Below, one piece after another: positions 43,068 through 52,829 of a DNA stretch of 64,000 nucleotides; within the stretch, counting starts at the first letter, position 1, and every line of letters starts with the position of its first letter. The notes below the pieces were generated by a model. It worked only from the letters and a program-made list of their open reading frames with translations, ran no database searches and was not told the DNA's origin. A program made the translations under genes and the position numbers. The DNA comes from JAIBJN01 sp963748205 (GTDB lineage Bacteria; Actinomycetota; Thermoleophilia; Gaiellales; Gaiellaceae). The DNA lies in NCBI GenBank assembly GCA_963748205.1, contig CAVVIB010000023.1, positions 620,001 to 684,000 on the forward strand. Reading direction: 5' to 3'.

Positions 43068-44025
43068 TGGCGACCCTCGTCTATCTGGAGGACCACGAGG
43101 GCGAGCTCGTCAAGGGCTCGCTCGGCGTCCTCTCCAAGGCCGCGCAGCTCGGCGACGACGTCGCCGCCGTCGTGGCCGGCTCGGGCGTGAAGGAGCTCGC
43201 CCCGCAGGCGGGCCGCTACGGCGCGAAGCGGGTCTTCGCCGCCGACGACGCGGCGCTAGCCGCTCGCCGCTCCCGCAGCCGCGCGTCGACGTGCTCGCGA
43301 AGCTCGTCGAGGAGCAGGGCTTCGACACGGTCGTCTTCGGCGCCTCCGTGCTCGCGGCGGACGTGGCCGCCGGGCTCGCCGCGCGCCTCGGCGCCGGGCT
43401 CAACTGGGACCTCGTCGACCTCGAGCTCCGCGACGGCGAGCTCGTCGGCAAGCGCCCCGCGCTCCAGGACTCCGTCTTCGTCGAGGTCGGCTGGAAGGGC
43501 ACGCCGCGACTCGCGCTCGTCCGCTCCGGGACCTTCGAGCCGTCCGAGAGCGGCGGCGACGCCGAGGTCGAGGACATGGCCGTCGAGATCCAGGACTTCT
43601 CGCGCGGCGCCGAGATGCTCGAGCGCGCGCACGCCGAGAGCGAGGGGCCGTCGATCGAGGACGCCGACGTGATCGTCGCCGGCGGGCGCGGCCTCGGCGA
43701 CCCGGAGAAGTTCGCGCTGCTCGAGGAGCTCGCCAAGGCCCTCGGCGGCGCGGTGGCCGCGACACGGGCCGTTGTCGACGCGGGCTGGTACCCGTACGCG
43801 ACGCAGGTGGGGCAGACCGGCAAGACCGTCTCCCCGCGGCTCTACATTGCCGCCGGCATCTCCGGCGCGATCCAGCACAAGGTCGGGATGCAGGCTTCCG
43901 GCACCGTCGTCGCCATCAACAAGGACCCGAACGCTCCGATCTTCGAGTACGCCGACCTCGGCGTCGTCGGCGACCTGCACGAGATCGTGCCCAAGCTGAC
44001 GCAGCTCCTGCGAGACCGCGGATGA
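43067..44025 (+). CDS. etfA: electron transfer flavoprotein alpha subunit (frameshifted)
   Basis: A GTG at 43067 opens ATLVYLEDHEGELVKGSLGVLSKAAQL. The frame breaks at about 43257-43265; the second frame reads SPLPQPRVDVLAKLVEEQGFDTVVFGASVLAADVAAGLAARLGAG. The FAD domain near the end has IVAGGRGLGDPEKFALLEELAKALGGAVAATRAVVDAGWYP and GQTGKTVSPRLYIAAGISGAIQHKVGM. It partners EtfB. Its stop overlaps the ETF-QO start. Confidence 0.87.
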
Positions 44026-45723
44026 GCGCGCGCCCAGCAGACTTTCCGCCGCCGTTCGACTGGCGCGAGTTCGTCGCCGAGCCGACCGACCCGCCGGACG
44101 AGCGCATCGACGTCGGCGTCCTCATCGTCGGCGCCGGCCCGGCCGGCCTCTCGGCCGCGATCCGCGTCGGCCAGCTGCTCCAGGAGAACCCGGAGCTGCA
44201 GGAGCACCTCGGTGACGTGCCCGTGGCCGTGGTCGAGAAGGGCCGCGCCCCCGGCGCGCACCTGCTCTCCGGCGCGGTCGTCAACCCGCGCGCCTTCCGC
44301 GAGCTCTTCCCGGGCATGCTCACGGAGGAGATGCCGTTCCGCGGCGCCGTTGTCCGCGAGGGCGTCTACTACCTGACCCCGAAGCGGCACCTGCGGGTGC
44401 CCGCGCCGCCGACGATGTGGAACCACAACCACCACGTCGCCTCGCTCTCGGAGATCGGGCGCTGGCTCGCCGAGCGCGCCGAGGCGCTCGGCGTCACGAT
44501 CGTCCCCGAGACGAGCGCGCGCCGGCTGCTCGTGAGCGGAGGCCGCCTGGTCGGGATCCGCACAGGCGACAAGGGCCGCGGCAAGGACGGGGAGGAGCTG
44601 GCCAACTTCGAGCCGGGCTCCGACATCCGCGCGCGCGTGACGATCCTCGCCGAGGGGACGCAGGGTCACCTGGCCGGGATCGCGTCCTCGTGCTTCGGGC
44701 TCACGTCGCAGCCGCAGGTCTACGCGCTCGGCGTCAAGGAGGTCTGGGAGGTCGCCCGACCGCTCGACCGCGTCATCCACACGATGGGCTGGCCGCTGCG
44801 CGGCGGGAAGAAGTTCCGCGAGTTCGGCGGGAGCTTCATCTACCCGCTCGGCGACGACAAGGTGGCGATCGGAATGGTCGTGGGCCTCGACTACACGGAC
44901 GCGACGCTCTCCGTCCACGACCTGCTCCAGGAGCTGAAGACGCACCCGTTCGTGCGCCGCATCCTCGACGGCGGCTCGCGGGTCGCCTGGGGCGCGAAGA
45001 CGATCCCCGAAGGCGGCTTCCAGGCGCTGCCCGACCGGTTCTCGTTCCCCGGCGGGATGATCGTCGGCGACTCCGCGGGCTTCGTGAACGTGCCGGCGCT
45101 CAAGGGCGTCCACTACGCGATGAAGTCCGGGATGCTCGCGGCCGAGGCGGCCTTCGAGGCCGTCAAGCCCGGGCAGACCTCGTGGGCGCCGGGCGCGCTC
45201 GACGCGTATGACGAGGGCGTCCGCTCGAGCTACCTCTGGAGCGACCTCGAGCGCGTCCGCAACATGCGGCCCGCGTTCAAGAACGGCTTCGTCCGCGGCG
45301 CGCTCATGGCCGGGGTCTCCCTGAACACGCTGGGGAAGCTCCCGCCGGGGACGAAGTCGATCGAGGCCGATGCGGCCAGTGCCCGTCGAGGCGCGCGACG
45401 CGCGCTCGCGATACCCGAAGTCCGACGGTCAGCTCGTCTTCGACAAGCTCTCGAGCGTCTACCTGTCCGGGAACAAGACGCGCGACGACGCACCGAGCCA
45501 CATCCGCGTCGACCCCAAGGTCCGGCGCGAGGTGGCCGAGACCTGGGCGCACATGTGTCCCGCGCAGGTGTACGAGGTCGCGGGCGACGCCAGCCCTGCC
45601 GGCAACGTGGTCGACGTCGAGGTGACCGCGTCCAACTGCGTCCAGTGCGGCGCGATCACGGCCAAGGGCGGGCGGCTGACGCCGCCCGAAGGCGGGGACG
45701 GGCCCGAATACAGCCTGATGTAG
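44022..45723 (+). CDS. electron transfer flavoprotein-ubiquinone oxidoreductase-like protein (frameshifted)
   Basis: The FAD dinucleotide motif is VGVLIVGAGPAGLSAA, followed by GAHLLSGAVVNPRAF, HNHHVASLSEIGRWL, GIRTGDKG and GGMIVGDSAGFVNVPALKGVHYAMKSG, all typical of ETF-QO/FixC. One surplus G at about 45372-45375 shifts the frame; the tail then reads PVEARDARSRYPKSDGQLVFDK and ends with the FixX-like MCPAQVYEV and NCVQCGAITAKGG. Only three Cys are visible in that cluster region, where four are usual. It passes electrons from ETF to the quinone pool. Confidence 0.85.
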
Positions 45724-46665
45724 GAGCGGCCGCGGCCGCGATCGGCGGCCGCCTGCACCGGACGCCGACGCTCTCGTCGGAGACCCTCGGGAAGGCGTTC
45801 GGCGGCCGCGCGTTCCTGAAGGCCGAGCTCCTCCAGAAGACCGGCAGCTTCAAGCCGCGCGGCGTGCTCACCAAGCTCGCGTCACTCACGGCCGAGGAGC
45901 GCGCGCGGGGCGTGATCGCGGCCTCGGCGGGGAACCACGCCGGCGCGCTCGCCTACTGCTGCGCGCTCGAGGGCATCGACTGCCTGGTCGTGATGTGGCA
46001 GGGCGCGAGCGAGCAGAAGCGCGCCGCCGCGCTCGGCTACGGAGCCGCGGTCGACCAGGAGGCGGCCGGGCCGACCGTGGTCTTCGAGCGACTCGCCGAG
46101 CTGCAGGAGTCGACCGGCCGGGTGCTCGTGCACCCGTTCGACGACCCGCTCGTGATCGCGGGCCAGGGCACGGTCGGCGTCGAGATCGGCGAGGACGTGC
46201 CCGGCGTGGACGTGGTCGTCGTCCCCGTGGGCGGCGGCGGGCTCGTGAGCGGGATCGCGACCGCGCTCCCCGGCGGTGCGCGTGGTCGCCGTCGAGCCGG
46301 AGATCTCGGCCGCGCTGCACGACGGCCTTGCCGCCGGGAAGTCCGTGCCCGTCGTCCCGCGCTCGATCGCGGACGGCCTCAACGCGCCGTTCGCCGGGGA
46401 GCTCAACGTCGAGATCTGCAAGGCGCGCGGGGTGGAGCCCGTGCTCGTGACCGAGGAGGAGATCCACGAGGGATTCCGCTTCGTCTACGAGCGCGCGAAG
46501 CTCGCCGCGGAGCCCGCGGGGGCGACCGGAATCGCCGCCCTTCTGGCCGGAAAAGTCGCCGATGTCGAGGGCAAGACCGTCGCCGTCGTCGTCTCCGGCG
46601 GCAACGTAGCCGGCGAAACGGCCTCTGGTATCCTCAAGCCCGACCCCGGACAGGCCGAAAGATGA
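45724..46665 (+). CDS. threonine/serine dehydratase-like PLP enzyme (frameshifted, start unresolved)
   Basis: Fold-type II PLP enzyme: RTPTLSSETLGKAFGGRAFLKAELLQKTGSFKPRGV (PLP Lys in SFKPRG), AASAGNHAGALAYCCALEG, and VVVPVGGGGLVSGIATALPG for phosphate binding. At about 46272-46276 an extra G moves the frame to VRVVAVEPEISAALHDG. The end is VVVSGGNVAGETASG. No start codon is in frame after the ETF-QO stop, so the start is probably lost to another error. It would deaminate Thr or Ser to an oxo-acid; serine racemase is an alternative. Confidence 0.75.
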
Positions 46666-46892
46666 AGAGCGACATCCACCCCGACTACGTCTTCGCGACC
46701 GTTCGCTGCTCCTGCGGCAACGAGTTCCAGACCCGCTCCACAAAGGCCGAGCTTCACGTTGAGATCTGCTCCGAGTGCCATCCGTTCTACACGGGCAAGC
46801 AGAAGGTCGTTGACACCGGCGGCCGCGTTGCCCGCTTCCAGAAGCGCCTCGAAAAAGCCGGCGTGCAGCGCGGCGACGGCGACGAGTCCTAG
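46662..46892 (+). CDS. rpmE: 50S ribosomal protein bL31 (zinc-binding form)
   Basis: 76 residues from the ATG at 46662. MKSDIHPDYVFATVRCSCGNEFQTRSTK and ICSECHPFYTGKQKVVDTGGRVARFQKR are typical. CxC plus CxxC gives the four-Cys zinc site. It overlaps the dehydratase stop by 4 bp and begins the conserved rpmE-DUF1385-prfA-prmC block. Confidence 0.96.
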   Translation: MKSDIHPDYVFATVRCSCGNEFQTRSTKAELHVEICSECHPFYTGKQKVVDTGGRVARFQKRLEKAGVQRGDGDES

Positions 46893-46907
46893 GAAGCGTT
46901 CTCAGCG

Positions 46908-47825
46908 GTGAGCGCGCCGATCGGCGGCCAGGCTGTACTGGAAGGCGTGATGATGCGCGGCCCCTCCGCGTGGTCGGTCGCCGTCCGGAAGCCTGACGGC
47001 GAGATCGCCGAGGTCAACCGGCCGATCACCTCGTTCCTGCTCAGGCACCGCTGGGCGCGCCTGCCGGTCGTCCGCGGCGTCTTCGCGCTCGGTGAGTCGC
47101 TCGCCATCGGCTTCCGCGCCCTCGCCATCTCGGCGAACTACGCGGCGCAGGAGGAGGGGGAAGAGGGCGAGGAAGTCCAGACCGAGCTCTCGCGCGGGCA
47201 GCTCCTCTTCGCCTTCGGCATCGCCATCGGCTTCGCGCTCCTGCTCTTCAAGGTCTCGCCGGCGCTGATCACGAACTGGCTGCCGATCGAGTCGACGACC
47301 TGGTTCGTCGTCGTCGAGGGGCTCATCCGCGTGTCCGTCTTCATCCTCTACCTGGTGGTCGTGGGCTTCATGCCGGACCTGAAGCGCGTGTTCCAGTACC
47401 ACGCCGCCGAGCACAAGGCGATCAACGCCTACGAGGCCGGCGACCCGCTCGAGCCCGAGGTCGTCCAGCGCCACAGCCTCATCCACGTGCGCTGCGGCAC
47501 CGCGTTCCTGCTCTACGTGATGGTCATCGCCATCTTCGTCTTCGCCTTCGTCGGGCAGCCCGGCTGGTTCTGGCTGATCGCCTCTCGGATCCTGCTCCTG
47601 CCCGTCATCGCGGGCATCGCCTACGAGGTGATCCGCTTCGCGGGCAAGCACCCGACGAACCCGATCCTGCGGACGGTCCTGGCGCCGGGCCTCTGGCTCC
47701 AGCGCCTGACGACGCGGGCTCCCTCGCTCGACCAGATCGAGGTCTCGATCCGCGCGCTCCACGAGGTGCTCCGCCTCGAGGGCCGGCTCACGCCGGAGGA
47801 GCGCAAGGTCGAGGTCATGGCCTAG
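46908..47825 (+). CDS. DUF1385 (YqhQ-like) membrane protein
   Basis: 305 residues from a GTG at 46908. The family opening IGGQAVLEGVMMRGPSAWSVAVRKPDG is followed by helices around FAFGIAIGFALLLFKVSPALI and VVEGLIRVSVFILYLVVVGFM, the conserved FQYHAAEHKAINAYEAG, RCGTAFLLYV and YEVIRFAGKH. Function is unknown; it is regularly next to rpmE and prfA in this kind of genome, as here. Confidence 0.92.
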   Translation: MSAPIGGQAVLEGVMMRGPSAWSVAVRKPDGEIAEVNRPITSFLLRHRWARLPVVRGVFALGESLAIGFRALAISANYAAQEEGEEGEEVQTELSRGQLLFAFGIAIGFALLLFKVSPALITNWLPIESTTWFVVVEGLIRVSVFILYLVVVGFMPDLKRVFQYHAAEHKAINAYEAGDPLEPEVVQRHSLIHVRCGTAFLLYVMVIAIFVFAFVGQPGWFWLIASRILLLPVIAGIAYEVIRFAGKHPTNPILRTVLAPGLWLQRLTTRAPSLDQIEVSIRALHEVLRLEGRLTPEERKVEVMA

Positions 47826-47870
47826 CCAGAAGCCGGTGCCGCCCCGTCCCGGGGCTATTCTGAGCCGGTC

Positions 47871-48923
47871 ATGGCCGCTGCCATCGAGAATCTCGTCGAC
47901 GAGCTCGAGCGCTCCTACGTCGAGGCGCAGGAGCGCATGAACGACCCTGGGCTCTACTCGGACCGCAACGCCGCGGCCGACGCCGGGCGGCGCCTGAAGG
48001 AGCTCGAGGTGCCGCACAAGCTCGCCCTGGAGTGGCGCGAGGCGCGCGAGGACGCGGACGCCGCCCGCTCCGACCCTGACCTCCGGGAGCTCCTGCCCGA
48101 GATCGAGGAGCGGCTCGAGCGGCTGGAGGAGGACCTGAAGCTCGCCCTCGTCGAGCGCGACCCGAACGACGCGAAGGACGTCGTCGTCGAGATCCGGCAG
48201 GGAGCCGGCGGCGACGAGGCGGCGCTCTGGGCCGGCGACCTCTTCCGCATGCTCACCCGCTACGCGGAGCGGCGCGGATTCAAGTGGGAGACGCTCGCGT
48301 CGGGCCCCAACGAGGGCGGCGGCTACAAGGACGTGACCTTCGCGGTCAAGGGCGACGGCGCGTACTCGATCTTCAAGTGGGAGGGCGGCACGCACCGCGT
48401 CCAGCGGGTGCCGGAGACGGAGTCGCAGGGGCGCATCCACACCTCGACCGCCACCGTCGCGGTCATGCCCGAGGCGGAGGAGGTCGACGTCGAGGTCGAC
48501 CAGAACGACCTCAAGATCGACGTCTACCGCTCGACCGGCCCGGGAGGCCAGAGCGTGAACACGACCGACTCGGCCGTGCGCATCACGCACGTGCCGACCG
48601 GGATCGTCGTCGCGATGCAGGACGAGAAGTCGCAGCTCCAGAACAAGCAGAAGGCGATGCGCGTGCTGCGGGCGCGGCTCCTCGAGGCGGAGCTGCGGCG
48701 CCAGCAGGAGGAGCTCTCCGTGCAGCGCCGCTCGCAGATCGGGAGCGGCGACCGGGCCGAGAAGATCCGCACGTACAACTTCCCGGAGAGCCGGGTCACC
48801 GACCACCGCATCAAGCTGACGCTCCACCGGCTCGACGCTGTGCTCGACGGCGACCTGGAGGAGCTCTCGGAGGCGCTCGGAGCGGAAGAGCGCCGGCGCG
48901 CGCTCGAGGTAGCGGCGGCATGA
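47871..48923 (+). CDS. prfA: peptide chain release factor 1
   Basis: 350 residues from the ATG at 47871. Domain order is complete: helical N-terminal domain with GLYSDRNAAADAGRRLKELE, then VVVEIRQGAGGDEAALWAGDLFRMLTRYAE, the GGQ loop STGPGGQSVNTTDSAVRITH, and RIKLTLHRLDAVLDGDLEELSEAL. It releases peptides at UAA/UAG. The prmC start overlaps its stop, so the methylase that modifies its GGQ Gln is made with it. Confidence 0.96.
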   Translation: MAAAIENLVDELERSYVEAQERMNDPGLYSDRNAAADAGRRLKELEVPHKLALEWREAREDADAARSDPDLRELLPEIEERLERLEEDLKLALVERDPNDAKDVVVEIRQGAGGDEAALWAGDLFRMLTRYAERRGFKWETLASGPNEGGGYKDVTFAVKGDGAYSIFKWEGGTHRVQRVPETESQGRIHTSTATVAVMPEAEEVDVEVDQNDLKIDVYRSTGPGGQSVNTTDSAVRITHVPTGIVVAMQDEKSQLQNKQKAMRVLRARLLEAELRRQQEELSVQRRSQIGSGDRAEKIRTYNFPESRVTDHRIKLTLHRLDAVLDGDLEELSEALGAEERRRALEVAAA

Positions 48924-49768
48924 GCCCGCTCGCCGCGGTGCACGACGTGGAGCGCGAGCTCCGCGAGGCGGGGGTGCCCTCGCCGCGGGTCGACTCGGAG
49001 CATCTCGTCGCGCACGTCCTCGGGCTGACGCGCTCGGGGCTCTACTCGTCGGACCGCCTCCTGTCGGAGGACGACCGTGCGCGGCTGGGGGAGCTCGTCA
49101 CGCGCCGGCGTGCGCGCGAGCCGCTCGCGTACATCCTCGGCGAGTGGGGCTTCCGGCGGCTCATGCTCAACGTCGACGCGCGGGCGCTCGTCCCGCGGCC
49201 GGAGACGGAGGTGGTCGTCGAGCGCTGCCTCGTGCACCTGGAGGGCCTCGCCGAGCCGCGGATCCTCGACGTCGGCACCGGCTCGGGCGCGATCGCGCTC
49301 GCGCTCGCGGACGAGGTGCCGGACGCGCGGGTGGTCGCCGTCGACCTCTCCGAGGAGGCGCTCGCCCTCGCGCGCGAGAACCTCGCGCGCGCCGACGTGG
49401 ACGGCCGCGTCGAGCTCAGGCGCGGCGACCTTCTCGCGGGCGTGGCCGGCCCGTTCGACCTCGTCGTCTCCAACCCGCCGTACGTCCCCGCGGCCGAGTA
49501 CGACTCCCTCCAGCCGGAGATCCGCCTCTACGAGCCCTACGGCGCCGTCGTCGGCGACCGCGTCTGGGAGCAGATCGCCCGCGAGGCCCGCCGCTCGCTC
49601 GCTCCCGGCGGCTGGCTCGTCCTCGAGTGCGGCGACGGCCAGGCGGCGGAGGTCTCCGCCGGCCTCACCGCCCTCGGCTACGAGGACGTCCTGGCCACCC
49701 CGGACCTCGCCGGCCGCGACAGGGTCGTCGAGGGCGCGCCGTCCCTAGCAGCCACGTCCGGGGTCTGA
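48920..49768 (+). CDS. prmC: peptide chain release factor N5-glutamine methyltransferase
   Basis: 282 residues from the ATG at 48920. The helical N-terminal domain (EHLVAHVLGLTRSGLY) is followed by the SAM motif ILDVGTGSGAIALALA and the catalytic NPPYVP, with LVPRPETE and VLECGDGQAAEVSAGL. It methylates the Gln of the GGQ motif of release factors. Its TGA stop lies inside a GGGGTCTGACCCC palindrome, so the last residues may come from an inserted repeat. Confidence 0.95.
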   Translation: MSPLAAVHDVERELREAGVPSPRVDSEHLVAHVLGLTRSGLYSSDRLLSEDDRARLGELVTRRRAREPLAYILGEWGFRRLMLNVDARALVPRPETEVVVERCLVHLEGLAEPRILDVGTGSGAIALALADEVPDARVVAVDLSEEALALARENLARADVDGRVELRRGDLLAGVAGPFDLVVSNPPYVPAAEYDSLQPEIRLYEPYGAVVGDRVWEQIAREARRSLAPGGWLVLECGDGQAAEVSAGLTALGYEDVLATPDLAGRDRVVEGAPSLAATSGV

Positions 49769-49921
49769 CCCCAGGACGCGGCCTGCCGCGGGCATGGCTG
49801 TGGGTCGTGATCCTGCGCACTTTCGTGGGCGGAGCCGTCAAACTGTCCGCGCGTGAAGATCGGTGGAAACACGATGAGCGTGTGGACACGTCGTCTGCGG
49901 ACACGCCCGGGGTCAGACCCC
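49760..49921. repeat. short element bounded by inverted GGGGTCWGACCCC palindromes
   Basis: GGGGTCTGACCCC at 49760-49772 and GGGGTCAGACCCC at 49909-49921 are reverse complements of each other, and each alone is nearly palindromic (6-bp arms around one base). They bound 136 bp with no gene; inside, CGTGTGGACACG (around 49880) is a further small hairpin. The layout resembles a REP-pair or a very small non-autonomous repeat. It separates prmC from the Sua5 gene. Confidence 0.5.
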
Positions 49922-49946
49922 GGCCGGGGCTCGGAGGGGAGCAGGC

Positions 49947-50550
49947 GTGAGCGACGACGCCATCGCGGCCCTGCGGGCCGGGCAGGTCGTGCTGCTGCCG
50001 ACCGACACCGTCTACGGGCTGGCCGTGGACGCTTGCCGGGAGGCGCCGGCTGCGGCGGTTGCTACCGGCTCAAGAACGCGGCCCGAGACCATCGCCCGTG
50101 GCGCTGCTGGCCGCCGACCTCGACGCGATCCTCGACGCCGTGCCCGAGGCGCGCGGGCGCGCCGCCGTTGCGGCGCGCGCGCTCCTGCCGGGGCCCTACA
50201 CGCTCGTCCTTCCCAACCCGGCGCGGCGCTTCCGCTGGCTCTGCGGGACGACGCCGGAGGCGATCGGCATCCGCGTGCCCGACCTTCCGCCGGAGGCGCA
50301 GTCCGTCGTCGAGCGCCTCGGGTTCGTGGCCGCGACGAGCGCCAACCTCCACGGCGGGCCCGACCCGGCGCGGGTCGAGGATGTCGCCCGCGAGATCCTC
50401 GACGGCTGCGGCGCGGTCGTCGACGCGGGCGAGCTCCCGGGCACGCCCTCCACGGTCGTCGACCTGACCGGCCCCGAGCCGGTCGTGCTCCGCGAGGGCG
50501 CCGTCAGCGCGCAGGACGCGCTCGACGCCGCGACCGCCGCGCTGGCCTAG
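49947..50550 (+). CDS. Sua5/YciO/YrdC-family threonylcarbamoyl-AMP synthase (several frameshifts)
   Basis: A GTG at 49947 opens SDDAIAALRAGQVVLLPTDTVYGLAVDA, the family start. The frame is broken at about 50055-50062, 50076-50080 and 50093-50096: YRLKN and RPET sit in separate frames, then PVALLAADLDAILDAVPEARG continues to the stop, including LLPGPYTLVLPNP and IGIRVPDLP and SANLHGG. The enzyme makes threonylcarbamoyl-AMP for tRNA t6A, which is essential in most bacteria, so the breaks are likely errors. Confidence 0.8.
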
Positions 50551-50552
50551 GG

Positions 50553-50834
50553 CTAGCGCCGGGCGCGGGCGGGCTCGACGGCCGCCTCGACCGCGCGCAC
50601 CGCGAGCGAGTACGCCGCGAGCGAGGCCGCGATCGTCACGCCCCACTGCACGTAGGGCCAGGCCGCCAACGGCAGGGCCACGACGACGCCGATCCCGACC
50701 GCGGGGACGACGAGGCCCGTCACCCCGAGCGCGGCGAAGCGCCCGAGCCCCCAGGCTCGGCGGAAGTCCGCGTATTCGCGGAACAGCGGCGCGAGCACCA
50801 GGCCCGCGACGGCCAGGATCCCCAAACTCCCCAT
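50553..50834 (-). CDS. small hypothetical membrane protein
   Basis: 93 residues from the ATG at 50834 (a GTG two codons upstream is also possible). Three hydrophobic segments: LGILAVAGLVLAPLF, FAALGVTGLVVPAVGIGVVVALPLAAW and WGVTIAASLAAYSLAVRAVEAAV. I do not recognise a family. It is on the opposite strand between the Sua5 gene and glyA, converging with Sua5 and divergent from glyA. Confidence 0.55.
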   Translation of the reverse strand: MGSLGILAVAGLVLAPLFREYADFRRAWGLGRFAALGVTGLVVPAVGIGVVVALPLAAWPYVQWGVTIAASLAAYSLAVRAVEAAVEPARARR

Positions 50835-50899
50835 CCCCACCTCACACGATCACACAGAGTTGCTTGCCCGTCCAGACCGGGTGAGTAAAGTGGGCGGCG

Positions 50900-52189
50900 A
50901 TGGCTGTCGCCGTCGAGACCCTCGAAGAGCTCCGTCGGGCGGCGCTCGCCGACATCGACCCCGACCTCGTCGAGCTGCTCGGCCGCGAGCTCGAGCGCCA
51001 GCGCGGCCAGATCGAGCTGATCGCCTCCGAGAACTTCACGTGGCCCTCGGTCTTCGAGGCCACCGGCAGCGTGCCCACCAACAAGTACGCGGAGGGCTAC
51101 CCGGGCCGCCGCTACTACGGCGGCTGCGAGGTCGTGGACGAGATCGAGCAGCTCGCCATCGACCGCGCGAAGGCGCTCTTCGACGCCGAGCACGCGAACG
51201 TGCAGCCCCACGCGGGCGCGCAGACGAACATGGCCGTCTACTTCAGCTGCCTCGACCCCGGCGACACGATCCTCGCCATGCGCCTCGACCACGGCGGGCA
51301 CCTGACGCACGGGCTCAAGGTCAACTTCTCGGGGAAGCTCTACGACGTCGCCGGCTACGGGGTCGACCGCGAGACCGGGCTCGTCGACTTCGACGAGGTG
51401 CTCCGCCTGGCGAAGGAGCACCGGCCGAAGCTGATCGTCTGCGGCGCCTCGGCCTACCCGCGCACGATCGAGGCCGACCGCTTCCGCGAGATCGCCGACG
51501 AGGTCGGCGCGCGCCTCCTCTGCGACATGGCCCACATCGCCGGGCTGGTCGCCACCGGCCACCACCCGAGCCCGGTGCCGCACTGCGACTACGTCACCTC
51601 GACGACGCACAAGACGCTCGCCGGCCCGCGCGCCGGGCTGATCCTCTGCAAGGAGGAGCACGCCCAGGCCGTCGACAAGGCCGTCTTCCCGGGCATGCAG
51701 GGCGGTCCGCTCCTGCACGTGATCGCCGCCAAGGCGACGTGCTTCAAGATCGCGGCGACCGACGCGTTCCGCGCCTACCAGGGCCAGATCCGCGCGAACG
51801 CGGACGCGCTCGGCGAGTCGCTCATCGACGGCGGGCTCGAGCTCCTCACCGGCGGGACGGACACGCACCTCGTCCAGGTCGACCTCCGCCAGAGCGAGTG
51901 GACGGGCAAGGCCGCGGAGGAGCGCCTGCACGAGGTCAAGATCACGGCCAACCGCAACACCGTGCCGTTCGACGAGCGCCCGCCGATGGAGGCCTCCGGC
52001 ATCCGGCTCGGGACGCCCGCGGTGACGATGCGCGGCTTCGACGAGGACGACCTGCGCGAGGTGGGGGAGATCATCGCCGGCGCGCTCGGCGACGGGGACG
52101 TCGACGAGCTGCGCACGAGGAGCGAGGCGCTGTGCGAGCGGCGCCCGCTCTATCCCGGCTACCGGGGGTACCCGGAGTACCGGGCGTGA
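50900..52189 (+). CDS. glyA: serine hydroxymethyltransferase
   Basis: 429 residues from the ATG at 50900. Family blocks: ELIASENFTWPSVFEATGS, TNKYAEGYPGRRYYGGCEVVDEIE, NVQPHAGAQTNMAVYFS, DMAHIAGLVATGHHPSPVPHCDYVTSTTHKTLAGPRAG (PLP Lys in THKTLAGPR), and SGIRLGTPAVTMRGF. It converts Ser and tetrahydrofolate to Gly and methylene-THF. GTGA overlap with upp. Confidence 0.96.
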   Translation: MAVAVETLEELRRAALADIDPDLVELLGRELERQRGQIELIASENFTWPSVFEATGSVPTNKYAEGYPGRRYYGGCEVVDEIEQLAIDRAKALFDAEHANVQPHAGAQTNMAVYFSCLDPGDTILAMRLDHGGHLTHGLKVNFSGKLYDVAGYGVDRETGLVDFDEVLRLAKEHRPKLIVCGASAYPRTIEADRFREIADEVGARLLCDMAHIAGLVATGHHPSPVPHCDYVTSTTHKTLAGPRAGLILCKEEHAQAVDKAVFPGMQGGPLLHVIAAKATCFKIAATDAFRAYQGQIRANADALGESLIDGGLELLTGGTDTHLVQVDLRQSEWTGKAAEERLHEVKITANRNTVPFDERPPMEASGIRLGTPAVTMRGFDEDDLREVGEIIAGALGDGDVDELRTRSEALCERRPLYPGYRGYPEYRA

Positions 52190-52827
52190 GCGTCGCGGCC
52201 GGGAACGTCACGGTCGTCGACCACCCGCTCGTCCAGCACAAGCTCGGGCTCCTCCGCGATCAGGAGACCCCGACGCAGATGTTCCGGCAGCTCGCCAGGG
52301 AGATCACGCTCCTCCTCACGTACGAGGCGACGAAGGACCTCCCCACGGAGGAGGTCGAGATCCAGACGCCGCTCGAGTCGCTCACGGTCCCGCGCATCTC
52401 GGGCAAGAAGGTGGCCGTCTGCCCGATCCTGCGCGCGGGCGTCGGGATGCTCGACGGCGTGCTCGAGCTCATCACCGCGGCGCGGGTCGGCTTCATCGGG
52501 CTCTACCGCGACGAGGAGACGCTCCAGCCGGTCGAGTACTACGTGAAGCTCCCGGCCGACATCGCGAGCCGCGACGTGATCCTGCTCGACCCGATGCTCG
52601 CGACCGGGAACTCGACCGCCTCCGCGGTGGAGACCGTCAAGAAGGCCGGCGCGGAGTCGGTGAGCCTGATCGCGATCATCGCCGCGCCCGAGGGCATCGA
52701 GCACCTGCACTCGCTCCATCCCGACCTGCGCGTCTTCGTCGCCTCGGTCGACCGCGGCCTGAACGAGCGCGGGTTCATCGTGCCCGGCCTCGGCGACGCC
52801 GGGGACCGGCTCTACGGGACGAAGTAG
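52186..52827 (+). CDS. upp: uracil phosphoribosyltransferase
   Basis: 213 residues from a GTG at 52186. TVVDHPLVQHKLGLLRDQETPTQMFRQLAREI is the family opening; VCPILRAGVGMLDGVLEL and the PRPP site VILLDPMLATGNSTASAVE are present, with the end VPGLGDAGDRLYGTK. It salvages uracil to UMP. It sits between glyA and the WecA-like gene with a 2-bp gap. Confidence 0.95.
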   Translation: MSVAAGNVTVVDHPLVQHKLGLLRDQETPTQMFRQLAREITLLLTYEATKDLPTEEVEIQTPLESLTVPRISGKKVAVCPILRAGVGMLDGVLELITAARVGFIGLYRDEETLQPVEYYVKLPADIASRDVILLDPMLATGNSTASAVETVKKAGAESVSLIAIIAAPEGIEHLHSLHPDLRVFVASVDRGLNERGFIVPGLGDAGDRLYGTK

Positions 52828-52829
52828 CC

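Noticed and set aside
46902..48827. 641-residue open frame on the minus strand
   Set aside because: Antisense to DUF1385 and prfA, both clearly real and conserved in this order.
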